Made by a program: the position numbers and the translations under genes. The notes under the pieces were generated by a model. The model saw nothing but the letters and a program-made list of their open reading frames with translations. It searched no databases and was not told where the DNA came from. Shown here one piece after another: positions 51,537 through 60,151 of a stretch of DNA of 64,000 nucleotides (position 1 is the stretch's first letter; each line of letters starts with the position of its first letter). The stretch comes from Micromonospora lupini str. Lupac 08 (GTDB taxonomy: Bacteria > Actinomycetota > Actinomycetes > Mycobacteriales > Micromonosporaceae): assembly GCF_000297395.2 (NCBI RefSeq), contig NZ_HF570108.1, positions 3,134,359 to 3,198,358 of the forward strand, written 5' to 3'.

Positions 51537-53006
51537 ATGTCACCCTTCACGCCCACCCTCCGCCTCCACGACCGCTACGTGCTGCACGAGCGGATCGGTC
51601 TCGGTGGCATGTCCGAGGTGTGGCGGGCCGACGACGAGGTGCTCGGCCGCCCGGTCGCGATCAAGGTGCTCGCCGGGCAGCTCGCCGCCGACCCGCAACT
51701 GCGGGCCACCATCCAGCGCGAGGCCCGCGCGGCCGCCCGGCTGACCCACCCCCACGTCACCCAGGTGTACGACTACGCCGAGGCCACCCTGGCCGGCGGC
51801 GTCGTCGTCCCGTACCTGGTGATGGAGCTGGTCGAGGGGCACAACCTGGCCGACCGGCTGCGCGGCGGCCCACTGCCCTGGCCAGAGGCGGTCCGGGTCG
51901 CCGGGCAGATCGCCGCCGCGCTGGCCGCCGCGCACCGCATCGGCGTGGTGCACCGCGACGTCAAGCCGGGCAACGTCATGCTCACCGACACCGGCGCCAA
52001 GGTTCTCGACTTCGGCATCGCTGCGCTCGGCGGCCTCGACAGCCAGTCCGGCGAACCGCTGATGGGCACTCCCGCGTACTTCGCCCCGGAGCGCCTCGCC
52101 GCCGGTCCGCCCGACCCGGCCAGCGACGTCTACGCCCTCGGCGCACTGTTCTACCGCACGCTCACCGGCCAGGCGCCCCTGCCCGTGCAGACCTGGGAGG
52201 ACGCGCTGGAGGTGCACCGGCGGGGCACTCCGGTGCCGCCGCTGCGGGTGGACGGCCTGCCCGGCGACATCGCCGAGCTGACCCTCGCGTGCCTCGCCGC
52301 CGACCCGGCCCGCCGGCCGAGCGCCGCGCAGCTGGCCCGCCGGTTCGGCGCCGGTCAACCGGTCGAGCCGCCCACCGAGCTGCTGCGCATCCTGCCGCCG
52401 GCCGCGCCGGCCCACCCGCCGACCCTGATCGACCGCTCAGTCGCCGCCCGCCCCGCGCCGGTCGCGACCCCGCCGGCCCGTCGCCGCTCGCGTCGGCCCC
52501 TGGCCCTCCTCGTGGCGGCCGGTCTCGCGGTGCTTGTCGGCCTCGGCGCCCTGCTCACCCAGGGCGACGGCACCCCCGACACCTCCGGCTCCGCGCCGAC
52601 CGCCGCTGCGCCGTCGGCCTCCGCGCCGACGCCCGCGCCCAGCACACGGTCACCGAAGCCGACGGCGTCGGCCTCCACGTCGCCGCCCGCCACCAGCAAC
52701 CCCGAGCCCTCGAGCGTCGGCCAGCAGGTGCCGATCAGCTTCCGCCAGGTGAGCGACGAGTTCGGCGCGGTGCTCTCCGCGGCCGTGGCCCGCGGCGACG
52801 TCGACCGGCGGACCGCCGAGGACCTCCGCGACGACCTCGCCGACGTGAACCGGCGGTCCAAGGACCGCGACCGGCGCATCGCCGACCTGCGGAACACCAT
52901 CGCCGAGTTGGTGGACCGTGGCCGGCTGCCGCAGCAGACGGGCGCCCACCTCGACGCCCTGCTCAGCCGGGCCGGTGACCTGTCCACCGGCCGCGCCGAC
53001 GACTGA
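51537..53006 (+). CDS. Serine/threonine protein kinase with one TM helix
   Basis: Kinase of 489 aa. Catalytic domain about 10-270: glycine loop GLGGMSEVW, K43 in VAIKVL, HRDVKPGN with D141, DFG at 158-160, PE in YFAPERL. Then a Pro-rich linker, TM helix (LALLVAAGLAVLVGLGALL) and an external Ser/Pro/Thr-rich stretch leading to a helical domain. It is a PknB-like membrane kinase; no PASTA repeats. Confidence 0.92.
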   Translation: MSPFTPTLRLHDRYVLHERIGLGGMSEVWRADDEVLGRPVAIKVLAGQLAADPQLRATIQREARAAARLTHPHVTQVYDYAEATLAGGVVVPYLVMELVEGHNLADRLRGGPLPWPEAVRVAGQIAAALAAAHRIGVVHRDVKPGNVMLTDTGAKVLDFGIAALGGLDSQSGEPLMGTPAYFAPERLAAGPPDPASDVYALGALFYRTLTGQAPLPVQTWEDALEVHRRGTPVPPLRVDGLPGDIAELTLACLAADPARRPSAAQLARRFGAGQPVEPPTELLRILPPAAPAHPPTLIDRSVAARPAPVATPPARRRSRRPLALLVAAGLAVLVGLGALLTQGDGTPDTSGSAPTAAAPSASAPTPAPSTRSPKPTASASTSPPATSNPEPSSVGQQVPISFRQVSDEFGAVLSAAVARGDVDRRTAEDLRDDLADVNRRSKDRDRRIADLRNTIAELVDRGRLPQQTGAHLDALLSRAGDLSTGRADD

Positions 53007-53055
53007 GCGCATGGCGCGCTCGCCCGCGCACCGCCGCCGGTCGTAGTCTCACCCG

Positions 53056-53931
53056 ATGACGACACCGCAGACGCACACCCTCGCCCTACCCGGCGTCGAT
53101 CTGGTCTACGACGTGCACGGCACGCTGCCCCCGTCCGGCGGTCACCGTGTGCTGCTCATGATCGCCCAGCCGATGACGGCGGAGGGCTTCCAGGCGCTCA
53201 CCACGTACGTCACCGACCGCACCGTCGTCACCTACGACCCGCGCGGCCTCGGGCGCAGCACCCGCACCGACGGCCGGTCCGACAACACACCCCAGCAGCA
53301 GGCGGCCGACCTGCACCTGCTGATCGACGCGCTCGGCGTCGGCCCGGTGGACATCTTCGCCAGCAGCGGCGGCGCCGTGACGGCCCTCGAACTCGTCGCC
53401 ACCCACCCCGATGACGTCGCCACGCTTGTGGCGCACGAACCGCCGATCAACGCGGTGCTCCCCGACGCCGCGGCCGCCGAGCGCGCGCGGGCCGGCTTCC
53501 ACGAGGCGTACGAGGCCAAGGGTTTCGGGGCCGGCATGGCCGCGTTCATCGCGATGACGTCGTGGCAGGGCGAGTTCACCGACGCCTACTTCGCCCAGCC
53601 CGCGCCCGACCCGGCGTCGGTCGGCATGCCCAGCGAGGACGACGGCAACCGCGACGACCCGCTGCTGTCGAAGAACTCGTGGGCGATCACCGACTACCGG
53701 CCCGACGCGAGCCTGCTCACCGCGGCGTCGACCCGGATCGTGATCGCGGTCGGCGAGGAGTCGACGGGGACGTACACCGCGCGGACGGCCCTCGGCACGG
53801 CGGCGCTCCTCGGCCAGGAAGCCGTGGTGTTCCCGAGTCACCACGGCGGCTTCCTCGGTGGCGAGTTCGGCTACGCGGGCAAGCCCGAGGAGTTCGCGGC
53901 GCGGCTGCGCGACGTGTTGGACGCCGACTGA
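53056..53931 (+). CDS. Alpha/beta hydrolase
   Basis: Hydrolase of 291 aa: VVTYDPRGLGRSTRTD, nucleophile elbow FASSGGAV and catalytic His in PSHHGGFLG; acid probably in the EESTG strand. Substrate unknown. Confidence 0.82.
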   Translation: MTTPQTHTLALPGVDLVYDVHGTLPPSGGHRVLLMIAQPMTAEGFQALTTYVTDRTVVTYDPRGLGRSTRTDGRSDNTPQQQAADLHLLIDALGVGPVDIFASSGGAVTALELVATHPDDVATLVAHEPPINAVLPDAAAAERARAGFHEAYEAKGFGAGMAAFIAMTSWQGEFTDAYFAQPAPDPASVGMPSEDDGNRDDPLLSKNSWAITDYRPDASLLTAASTRIVIAVGEESTGTYTARTALGTAALLGQEAVVFPSHHGGFLGGEFGYAGKPEEFAARLRDVLDAD

Positions 53932-53999
53932 CGACGATCTTCTCCACCGGCCGTACGGACGGCTGATCCATCCGTTCGCGTCGCTGGCATGATGGGCCG

Positions 54000-54641
54000 A
54001 TGCGAACACGGCTGATCTTCGTGCGGCACGGCGAGTCGGTCCACCAGATCGACGGGGTCGTGGGCGGCCCGCACGGCTGCCGCGGCCTGACCGCGCTCGG
54101 CCACGACCAGGCACAGCGGCTGGCCCGGCGGCTCGCCGACGACTACGCCGTCGACCGTCCGACGGCGGTGTACTCGTCCGTGCTGCGCCGCACCGTCGAG
54201 ACCGCGCAGCCCATCGCCGCGGCGTTCGGCATCCGCCCCCTCGCCGACTGTGGCCTGTGCACCTGGCACACCCCGCCGTACGCCGACGGGCTGCCGGTCA
54301 CCCGATTCCGGACGGAACACGCGGTGGCCGGTGGGGGTGTGTTCCGGCCGTTCGAGGACGGCAACGAGAGCTGGGCCGAACTGGTGGTACGCGTCAGCCG
54401 CGCCATCATGGAGATCGCGCACCGGCACCGGGGCGGCACAGTGGTCCTGGTCGGCCACAGCGAGACCGTCGAGGGGGCGTTCCACGCCCTCGCCGCGCAG
54501 CCGATCTTCCGGGCGTTCGACCTGGACGTGCCACCCGCCTCGATCACCGAATGGGTCACCGACCACGACCCCGGCGGCTGGCCACCGGCCCGCTGGACCC
54601 TGCGCCGCTTCGGGGACACCACCGGCCTGACTGGAGCGTGA
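54000..54641 (+). CDS. Histidine-phosphatase-family protein
   Basis: Protein of 213 aa with RHGESVHQ at the N-terminus (catalytic His), YSSVLRRTVETAQ and LVGHSETV, the full phosphoglycerate-mutase-like pattern. Probably a small-molecule or protein phosphatase. Confidence 0.88.
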   Translation: MRTRLIFVRHGESVHQIDGVVGGPHGCRGLTALGHDQAQRLARRLADDYAVDRPTAVYSSVLRRTVETAQPIAAAFGIRPLADCGLCTWHTPPYADGLPVTRFRTEHAVAGGGVFRPFEDGNESWAELVVRVSRAIMEIAHRHRGGTVVLVGHSETVEGAFHALAAQPIFRAFDLDVPPASITEWVTDHDPGGWPPARWTLRRFGDTTGLTGA

Positions 54642-54660
54642 TCCAGTAACGCCGTGCGCG

Positions 54661-55158
54661 TCAGTCGCTCAGGATCTGCTCGCGAAGGATCTCCGCGTGC
54701 CCGCAGTGCTGGGCCAACTCGCGCAGCACGTGCAGGTACACCCAGCGCAGCGGCAACGGGCCACGCCGGTTGCCGCGCAGCACGTCGTCCAGGCCCAGGG
54801 ACGCCGTCGCGCGACGGGACGCCTCACACGCCTCCCGATGGGCCGACCGGATGCTGGCGATGGTGTCGCCGTCGTCGAGGATGAAGGACTCGTCCGGCGT
54901 CGCCGGGAGGCCGATCTCGGTGCGCGACCGACACGTCACGGCTTCGTCGAACCACACCTTCTCGACGAACGTCGCGTGCTTCACCAGACCCAGCAGGGTC
55001 GTCCGCGACGGCACCAACGAGCGGCGCGCCTGCTCCTCGGTCAGCCCGTCCAGGCAGCCGTTGAGGGCTTCGCGGTGCTCGTCGATGAACGCCTCGAACT
55101 GCGTCTGGGCCGGCTGATTGACGACATCCTCGGCGAACGTCGGCGGGAAAACGGTCAT
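54661..55158 (-). CDS. DinB/DUF664-family protein
   Basis: Protein of 165 aa of four-helix DinB type: SLVPSRTTLLGLVKHATFVEKVWF contains the first metal His, and VLRELAQHCGHAEILREQI the second and third. These often act as mycothiol- or bacillithiol-dependent transferases. Substrate unknown. Confidence 0.83.
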   Translation of the reverse strand: MTVFPPTFAEDVVNQPAQTQFEAFIDEHREALNGCLDGLTEEQARRSLVPSRTTLLGLVKHATFVEKVWFDEAVTCRSRTEIGLPATPDESFILDDGDTIASIRSAHREACEASRRATASLGLDDVLRGNRRGPLPLRWVYLHVLRELAQHCGHAEILREQILSD

Positions 55159-55237
55159 GGACCGAAGCATGGCAAACGCCTCCGCCCAGGGGCAACCACG
55201 GCACGCTCAGCCGTGCCGGCCGTCGAGAGCGGCACGC

Positions 55238-55918
55238 TCAGTGGATTGTCGTCGCGGTCACCTCGCCCGACGCGGTGCCCACCCGGGCGGCCACGTCACC
55301 CCGTGGCGTCCAGATGGCCGACCGGCCCGCCGCCTCGGTGTAGCCGCCGCCGGTCGACCCGGCGAAGCTCGCCATGGCCACCCAGACCCCGTGCGTCGTG
55401 GCGATCCGTCGGGCCCGCTCGTCCGGCACGGCGGCGTCGCACGCCATCTCCAGCACCCCCGCCGCGTACACGTCGATCCCGAGCGCGGCCGTGCGCTGCG
55501 CGTGCGCGGCGACGCCGGTGTCCTTGCAGACCGCCAGCCCGATCCGCCACCCGTCCACGTCGAGCACGCTCGGTGTGTCGCCCGGCCGGAACCGCTGCGC
55601 CTCGGTGCCGCCCAGCCACATCTTGCGGTACGCCACTCGCACCCCGTCACCGGTGACCGCCAGCACTCCGATGTGGTCACCCGCCACCGGCGCGCCGGCC
55701 AACGCCAGCGTGCCCTCCTCGGCGCACGCCCGCACCAGCGGCGCCAACCGGCTGTCGTCCACCGGCACGGCCGGGCCGTCCCACTCGTACCCCGTCAGTG
55801 ACAGCTCCGGGAACACCACCACCCGGGCGCGCGCCGCGCGGACCGCGTCGGCGTGCGCCCGCGCGTTCTCTGCGACATCCAGGGGTACGCACGGCGGCTG
55901 CGCCACGGCGAGCCGCAT
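55238..55918 (-). CDS. Carbon-nitrogen hydrolase (nitrilase superfamily)
   Basis: Protein of 226 aa with the Glu-Lys-Cys triad: E in FPELSLTGYEW, K in YRKMWL, C in AVCKDTG. It hydrolyses a small amide or nitrile. ATG at 55918 begins the first strand (RLAVAQPPCV). Confidence 0.85.
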   Translation of the reverse strand: MRLAVAQPPCVPLDVAENARAHADAVRAARARVVVFPELSLTGYEWDGPAVPVDDSRLAPLVRACAEEGTLALAGAPVAGDHIGVLAVTGDGVRVAYRKMWLGGTEAQRFRPGDTPSVLDVDGWRIGLAVCKDTGVAAHAQRTAALGIDVYAAGVLEMACDAAVPDERARRIATTHGVWVAMASFAGSTGGGYTEAAGRSAIWTPRGDVAARVGTASGEVTATTIH

Positions 55919-56018
55919 CGGGGTGCGGTTTTCCGCACCCCCGCCGGTGTGGGCGACCCGCGGGACCGGGCGGTCCGCCTCATGGTCGATTCTCAGGATC
56001 GGTTCGTAGCGTGGGGAC

Positions 56019-56816
56019 ATGATTCGAACGTCGCACGCCGTCCTCGCCACCGGAACCCCCGCCGCCGCGGCCGAACCGCCCGAGGGCGGAATCGTCGGCT
56101 ACGTCAGCGATCTGGTGGAACGGCTCGGCGGGCCGGGCGCCGGTCTGGCGGTGGCGCTGGAGAACCTGTTCCCGCCGATCCCCAGCGAGGTCATCCTGCC
56201 GCTGGCCGGGTTCGTGGCCGCGCAGGGTCGGATGAGCCTGGTCGGCGCGATCTTCTGGACCACGCTGGGCTCGGTGCTGGGCGCGCTGGCGCTCTACCTG
56301 ATCGGCGCGTCCCTGGGCCGGGAGCGGATGCGCGGCATCGTCGCCCGCCTGCCGCTGGTGAAGCTCAGCGACGTGGACCGGACCGAGGCGTGGTTCCTGC
56401 GGCACGGCGTCAAGGCGGTGTTCTTCGGCCGGATGATCCCGATCTTCCGGAGCCTGATCTCCATCCCGGCCGGGGTGGAGCGGATGCCGGTGCGGACGTT
56501 CCTGCTCTACACGACGCTTGGCAGCCTGATCTGGAACACCACCTTCGTGCTCGCCGGCTATCTTCTCGGCGACAACTGGCACCTCGTCGAGGGCTACGTC
56601 GGCACACTTCAGAACGTCGTGATCGTCGCCTGCGTCGCGGCCGTCGCCTGGTTCGTCGGGTCGCGGGTGCGGCGGGCCCGCCGCACCGCGCGAAACCCCG
56701 AGTCGGCCGACCCCTCCGATCCTTCCCGGCACGGTGCGCAGGCGTCGGGGATGCCCGATCCGGGTGGTCGGGGCACCCTCTACCGGGGCGGCTCCTGGGC
56801 CTCGGACGAGCGCTGA
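56019..56816 (+). CDS. DedA-family membrane protein
   Basis: Protein of 265 aa with four to five TM helices and the DedA/SNARE-associated pattern: LENLFPPIPSEVILPLAGFV, GALALYLIGASLGRE, FFGRMIPIFRSLISIPAGVERM. DedA proteins are polyprenyl-phosphate or phospholipid flippases. The C-terminal 60 residues are a hydrophilic tail. Confidence 0.9.
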   Translation: MIRTSHAVLATGTPAAAAEPPEGGIVGYVSDLVERLGGPGAGLAVALENLFPPIPSEVILPLAGFVAAQGRMSLVGAIFWTTLGSVLGALALYLIGASLGRERMRGIVARLPLVKLSDVDRTEAWFLRHGVKAVFFGRMIPIFRSLISIPAGVERMPVRTFLLYTTLGSLIWNTTFVLAGYLLGDNWHLVEGYVGTLQNVVIVACVAAVAWFVGSRVRRARRTARNPESADPSDPSRHGAQASGMPDPGGRGTLYRGGSWASDER

Positions 56817-56834
56817 CCGGGCGAGGGGAGCGCA

Positions 56835-57998
56835 GTGGCAGGGGAGCGGCGTACCCGCCGGTGGTGGGCTCGGCTGCGGCTGCCGGTCGGCGTCGCCGCC
56901 GGGAGCGCGACGGCCGCCGTCGGGCTCGGCTTCCTGACCGTCGCGGCGGTCGCATTCGTCGTGTCCGTGCTCGCGCCCGCGGCCAGCCGCCGGGTCACCG
57001 ACCTGACCAGACGGTACGCGGGACAGCTCGTGGCCCTGGAACGTCGGCGCCTCGCCGGTCTCCTCCCCGCTGGCGACCTGCCGCCGCCGACGCGCGAGGT
57101 CGACACGCGGCGGCAGGTCGGTTACCTCGCCGCCCGGCTGCTGCCCGGCACGCTCGGCCTGCTGGCATACGCCGTGCTGGGCATCGGGCTGGTGCTTGCC
57201 GGGATCGTGGTGCGCGCGGCGGTACGCGGCGAGCTGAGCCTCCTCGACACGCTGTCCCAGGTCGCCGTCGGTGCGGTGCTGCTCCTGCTCAACATTCAGG
57301 CCCTCGCCAGCATCGCCGCGCTTGACGTCCGGCTGGCTCGGCGGCTGCTGCGTCCGGACAGCCGGGCCGAGCTGACCCGGCGGGTGCAGGAGCTGACCAC
57401 CAGCCGGGCGGCGGTCATCGCAGCGGTGGACGCCGAACGGCAACGCATCGAACGCGACCTGCACGACGGCCTCCAGCAGCGACTGGTCGCCCTCGGCATG
57501 CTGCTCGGTCGCGCCCGCCGCGCCCGCGACAGCGACCGCACCCGCGCCCTGGTCGCCCAGGCCCACGAGGACGTGCAGCGGGCCGTCGAGGAGTTGCGCG
57601 AGGTGGCGTGGCGGGTCTACCCGTCGGCGTTGGACGGCAGCGACCTGGGCGAGGTGCTGGCCATGGTCGCCCGCCGCTCCGAGGTGCCGGTGCGGATCCG
57701 CTGCGACCTGCCACAGCGCCCCGAACGGCAGATCGAGACGGTGCTCTACTTCGTCGCCTGCGAGGCGCTCACCAACGCCGCGAAACACGCCGCCGCTACC
57801 CTGGTCACGGTCGAGATCGACGTACGGGAGGGGTGGGTCCGCATGCGCGTGCACGACGACGGCGTCGGCGGCGCGGATCTCACCGGGCGCGGCCTGTCCG
57901 GGCTGGCCCGCCGGGTCGCCGCGCTGGACGGCCGACTGGGCGTGACGAGCCCGGCCGGCGGCCCGACCACAGTGCTCGCGGAGCTGCCGTGCGGCTAG
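56835..57998 (+). CDS. Sensor histidine kinase, HisKA_3 type
   Basis: Membrane histidine kinase of 387 aa. Four TM helices in the N-terminal 160 residues, then the dimerisation box ERQRIERDLHDGLQQRLVAL with the phospho-His, and an HATPase_c domain (ALTNAAKHAAATLVTVE, DDGVGGADLTGRGLSGL). It overlaps the response regulator by 10 bp, a NarL-type two-component system. Close to the lysozyme locus and may respond to envelope stress. Confidence 0.9.
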   Translation: MAGERRTRRWWARLRLPVGVAAGSATAAVGLGFLTVAAVAFVVSVLAPAASRRVTDLTRRYAGQLVALERRRLAGLLPAGDLPPPTREVDTRRQVGYLAARLLPGTLGLLAYAVLGIGLVLAGIVVRAAVRGELSLLDTLSQVAVGAVLLLLNIQALASIAALDVRLARRLLRPDSRAELTRRVQELTTSRAAVIAAVDAERQRIERDLHDGLQQRLVALGMLLGRARRARDSDRTRALVAQAHEDVQRAVEELREVAWRVYPSALDGSDLGEVLAMVARRSEVPVRIRCDLPQRPERQIETVLYFVACEALTNAAKHAAATLVTVEIDVREGWVRMRVHDDGVGGADLTGRGLSGLARRVAALDGRLGVTSPAGGPTTVLAELPCG

Positions 57999-58639
57999 TT
58001 CTCGCCGAAGACTCGACGCTGCTCCGGGAGGGCCTCACACGGCTGCTCGCCGAGGAGGACCACGAGGTGGTCGCGGCCGTCGGCACCGCCGACGAACTCG
58101 TCGAGGCGGTCGGCCGGTCCCGTCCCGACGTGGTCGTCACCGACGTCCGGATGCCGCCCACGCACACCGATGACGGGTTGCGTGCCGCGCTGGAGATCCG
58201 CAGGCGCTGGCCCGACACCGGTGTCCTCGTGCTGTCCCAGTACGTCGAGCGGCGCTACGCCGCCCGGCTCCTCGCGGACCGTCCCGAAGGGGTCGGCTAC
58301 CTGCTCAAGGACCGGGTCGCGCAGGTGGACGACTTCCTCGACGCCCTCGACCGGGTCGCCGCCAAGGGCACCGCGCTCGACCCGGAGGTGGTCCGCCAGG
58401 TGGTGGCCGGAACGGATCGACCCGACCCGTTCGGCCGACTCACCCCACGCGAACGGGACGTCCTGCACGAGATGGCTCAGGGGCACACGAACGCCGCGGT
58501 CGCCGAGCGGTTGCACGTGTCGCAGAGCGCCGTGGAGAAGCACGTCAACGCCATCTTCGACAAGCTCGGCCTCGCCCACACCACCGGCTACAGCCGCCGC
58601 GTCCTCGCTGTCCTGCGCTACCTGGGCAGCACCTCCTAG
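57989..58639 (+). CDS. NarL/LuxR-type response regulator
   Basis: Protein of 216 aa: receiver with D8, phospho-acceptor D52 (VVVTDVRMP) and GYLLKDRV lysine; C-terminal LuxR HTH LTPRERDVLHEMAQGHTNAAVAERLHVSQSAVEKHVNAIFDKLGL. Starts at GTG inside the kinase gene. Confidence 0.92.
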   Translation: MRLVLAEDSTLLREGLTRLLAEEDHEVVAAVGTADELVEAVGRSRPDVVVTDVRMPPTHTDDGLRAALEIRRRWPDTGVLVLSQYVERRYAARLLADRPEGVGYLLKDRVAQVDDFLDALDRVAAKGTALDPEVVRQVVAGTDRPDPFGRLTPRERDVLHEMAQGHTNAAVAERLHVSQSAVEKHVNAIFDKLGLAHTTGYSRRVLAVLRYLGSTS

Positions 58640-58795
58640 AGGGCGCAACGTCCCGATCGTCCGGGCCTTGCGGTACCGGGCGACTCTGCGTGGATCGTCA
58701 CCCGACGGCCCGCTCAGGCTCTCGGGCGCGGTGGGTCGCGGGCGTGATGTCCGGTTGTGGGCGCCCTGGGGTGTGACCGGGTGCATCCCTGGGCC

Positions 58796-58821
58796 GGAAT
58801 CGTGGCGGGCCGGGGGTCGTT
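58796..58821 (+). promoter_or_regulatory. ECF-type promoter copy A (GGAAT-N18-GTT)
   Basis: GGAAT at 58796-58800 and GTT at 58819-58821, spacing 18, followed by ACACAC. It matches the Streptomyces SigR and mycobacterial SigH/SigE consensus. Most distal of three. Confidence 0.5.
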
Positions 58822-58874
58822 ACACACCCTGACGATCGCAGGACCACGGCCGCACCGCCCGGTCGACCGGGATG

Positions 58875-58900
58875 GGAATGGCCGGCCGGGTCGGGTCGTT
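58875..58900 (+). promoter_or_regulatory. ECF-type promoter copy B (GGAAT-N18-GTT)
   Basis: GGAAT at 58875-58879 and GTT at 58898-58900, spacing 18, followed by GCAGAC. Preceded by an extra G, as in copy C. Confidence 0.55.
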
Positions 58901-58962
58901 GCAGACCCCCGAACGACCGTGAGCCCCGCCCTCGGGTCCGCTACGTGGCCCCGCAGGGCACG

Positions 58963-58988
58963 GGAATGACCCCGGACCGGTGCTCGTT
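58963..58988 (+). promoter_or_regulatory. ECF-type promoter copy C (GGAAT-N18-GTT)
   Basis: GGAAT at 58963-58967 and GTT at 58986-58988, spacing 18, followed by ACACAC. Closest to the gene, with an expected transcript start near 58994. Confidence 0.6.
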
Positions 58989-59161
58989 ACACACGGTCCC
59001 GGCGCCACGAGCCCCCGCTCGCAGGCCGCCGCGCCGCGAGCCCTCGGCTCGCAGGCCCCCAGACTTTCCCCCTTGACAGTGCAGCGCCGGACGAGGTGCT
59101 CACACCCGCGCCGCCGCCCCCTGGTGGTGTGGGTGTTCCTACCCCCGAAGGAGCTACCCCC

Positions 59162-59746
59162 ATGAACACGATCTTCCGTAAGAGCATGCTGTCGGTTGCT
59201 GGTCTCGCGTTCGCCGGTGGTGTCTTCGCCGGTCCGATCGCCCATGTCGCCACCCCGAGCATGGACGCCCGGCCGGTGGCCGTGGTGCAGGCCGACAAGC
59301 CCGACACGAGCAAGCTGATCCCGCACGGCACCCAGGGCGACCAGTCGCACATCGACCTGAACGACGAGCAGACGGCAAACGCCAAGGCGATCATCGCCGC
59401 CACGAAGAAGGCCGGCCTGCCCGAGCGGGCGGCGGTCATCTCGATCGCGACGAGCTTGCAGGAGTCGAAGCTGGAGAACCTGGGTCACCTCGGCGATATG
59501 AATGACCACGACTCGCTGGGCCTGTTCCAGCAGCGCCCCTCCTCGGGTTGGGGCACGCCGGAGCAGATCACCGACCCGGAGTACTCGACGACCGCGTTCC
59601 TGAAGGGCCTGCGTCAGGTCGACGGGTGGCAGGACATGCCGCTGACCGAGGCCGCGCAGACCGTGCAGGTGTCGGCGTACCCGGACGCGTACGCCCAGTG
59701 GGAGCAGCAGGCCGCCGACCTGGTCGGCCAGTACTGGAACAGCTGA
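59162..59746 (+). CDS. Secreted lysozyme-like cell-wall hydrolase
   Basis: Exported protein of 194 aa: signal peptide (about 1-31), a short linker, then a lysozyme-like domain with catalytic Glu E101 in SLQESKLENL and the signature SLGLFQQRPSSGWGT, related to transglycosylase-like wall enzymes of actinomycetes. The CDS is somewhat less GC-rich at third positions than neighbours. Three tandem ECF-type promoters precede it, and no gene follows within its transcription unit. Likely involved in wall remodelling under stress. Confidence 0.8.
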   Translation: MNTIFRKSMLSVAGLAFAGGVFAGPIAHVATPSMDARPVAVVQADKPDTSKLIPHGTQGDQSHIDLNDEQTANAKAIIAATKKAGLPERAAVISIATSLQESKLENLGHLGDMNDHDSLGLFQQRPSSGWGTPEQITDPEYSTTAFLKGLRQVDGWQDMPLTEAAQTVQVSAYPDAYAQWEQQAADLVGQYWNS

Positions 59747-59856
59747 CCCACCGCACGACCCGACCGACTGGCCGGCATCCCGAACCCGGGGTGCCGGCCA
59801 TCGGCACACCCACCCACCGCTCACCCGGCCTGGCCCGAGTGGCATGCCCTCCGCAA

Positions 59857-59907
59857 CAGATCTCGGACAGTTTCCGTCAGGGCGGAACGGAAACTGTCCA
59901 AGATCTG
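59857..59907. repeat. REP-like palindrome with 21-bp arms
   Basis: CAGATCTCGGACAGTTTCC... at 59857-59877 pairs with 59887-59907 (ends AAGATCTG) over 21 bp with one mismatch, loop of 9 bases. Very strong stem with AGATCT ends. It is probably a mobile or REP-type unit, or the terminator of the lysozyme gene. Confidence 0.75.
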
Positions 59908-59916
59908 CGCGGGGCG

Positions 59917-59942
59917 GGAACATCGGAAGGGGTTGGCTGGTT
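59917..59942 (+). promoter_or_regulatory. ECF-type promoter (GGAAC-N18-GTT)
   Basis: GGAAC at 59917-59921 and GTT at 59940-59942, spacing 18. It starts 10 bp after the palindrome and 6 bp before the candidate small RNA. Same class as the three upstream copies. Confidence 0.55.
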
Positions 59943-59947
59943 GTGAA

Positions 59948-60105
59948 GCTGTGTCGGTGTGATCCAGTGTCCCCGGGCCTCACCTCAATGCCCTCGCGGA
60001 ATACCGTTCGGCTGGAGCCGCGTCGCGCCACTCGCCGAGAGGCGACCTGCACACCGACACCAGCGCCGCCCCCGGCCCAACCGGCCGGGGGCGGCGCTGT
60101 CTGTG
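59948..60105 (+). ncRNA. Candidate small RNA or structured leader
   Basis: A helix of GTGTCGGTGTG (59951-59961) with CACACCGACAC (60050-60060), extended by GCT/AGC with one bulged C, closes a domain of 88 nt. Inside, CGCGG/CCGCG (59995/60018) and GTCGC/GCGAC (60022/60042) form hairpins. The 17-bp terminator follows directly. The predicted start of transcription coincides with the 5' end of the closing helix. It matches no known family that I recognise. Confidence 0.5.
60061..60099 (+). terminator. Strong hairpin terminator
   Basis: Perfect 17-bp stem: CAGCGCCGCCCCCGGCC, loop CAACC, GGCCGGGGGCGGCGCTG, then TCTGTG. Its first four bases (CAGC) can also pair with GCT of the closing helix, so the two folds may compete. 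Confidence 0.8.
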
Positions 60106-60151
60106 CCCATCGGGCACGATGATCTGCCCTCGGTCACGGCACAATGGTCCG

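Larger units (their letters stand above)
58640..59161 (+). other. Long untranslated region of the lysozyme-like gene
   Basis: No gene is supported in these 522 bp. They contain three direct copies of an ECF-type promoter pattern (listed separately) and, from the last, a leader of about 170 nt. That leader has two similar GC hairpins: GAGCCCCCGCTCGCAGGCC near 59009 and a related GAGCCCTCGGCTCGCAGGCC near 59038. Confidence 0.6.

Noticed and set aside
58640..59161. c-di-AMP (ydaO) riboswitch ahead of the lysozyme-like gene
   Set aside because: This is expected for some actinobacterial wall hydrolases, but I see none of the conserved ydaO blocks; the region instead holds ECF-type promoters.
59948..60105. 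Signal recognition particle RNA or 6C RNA
   Set aside because: No GGAA tetraloop with AGCA, and no paired C-rich loops, so neither known RNA fits.
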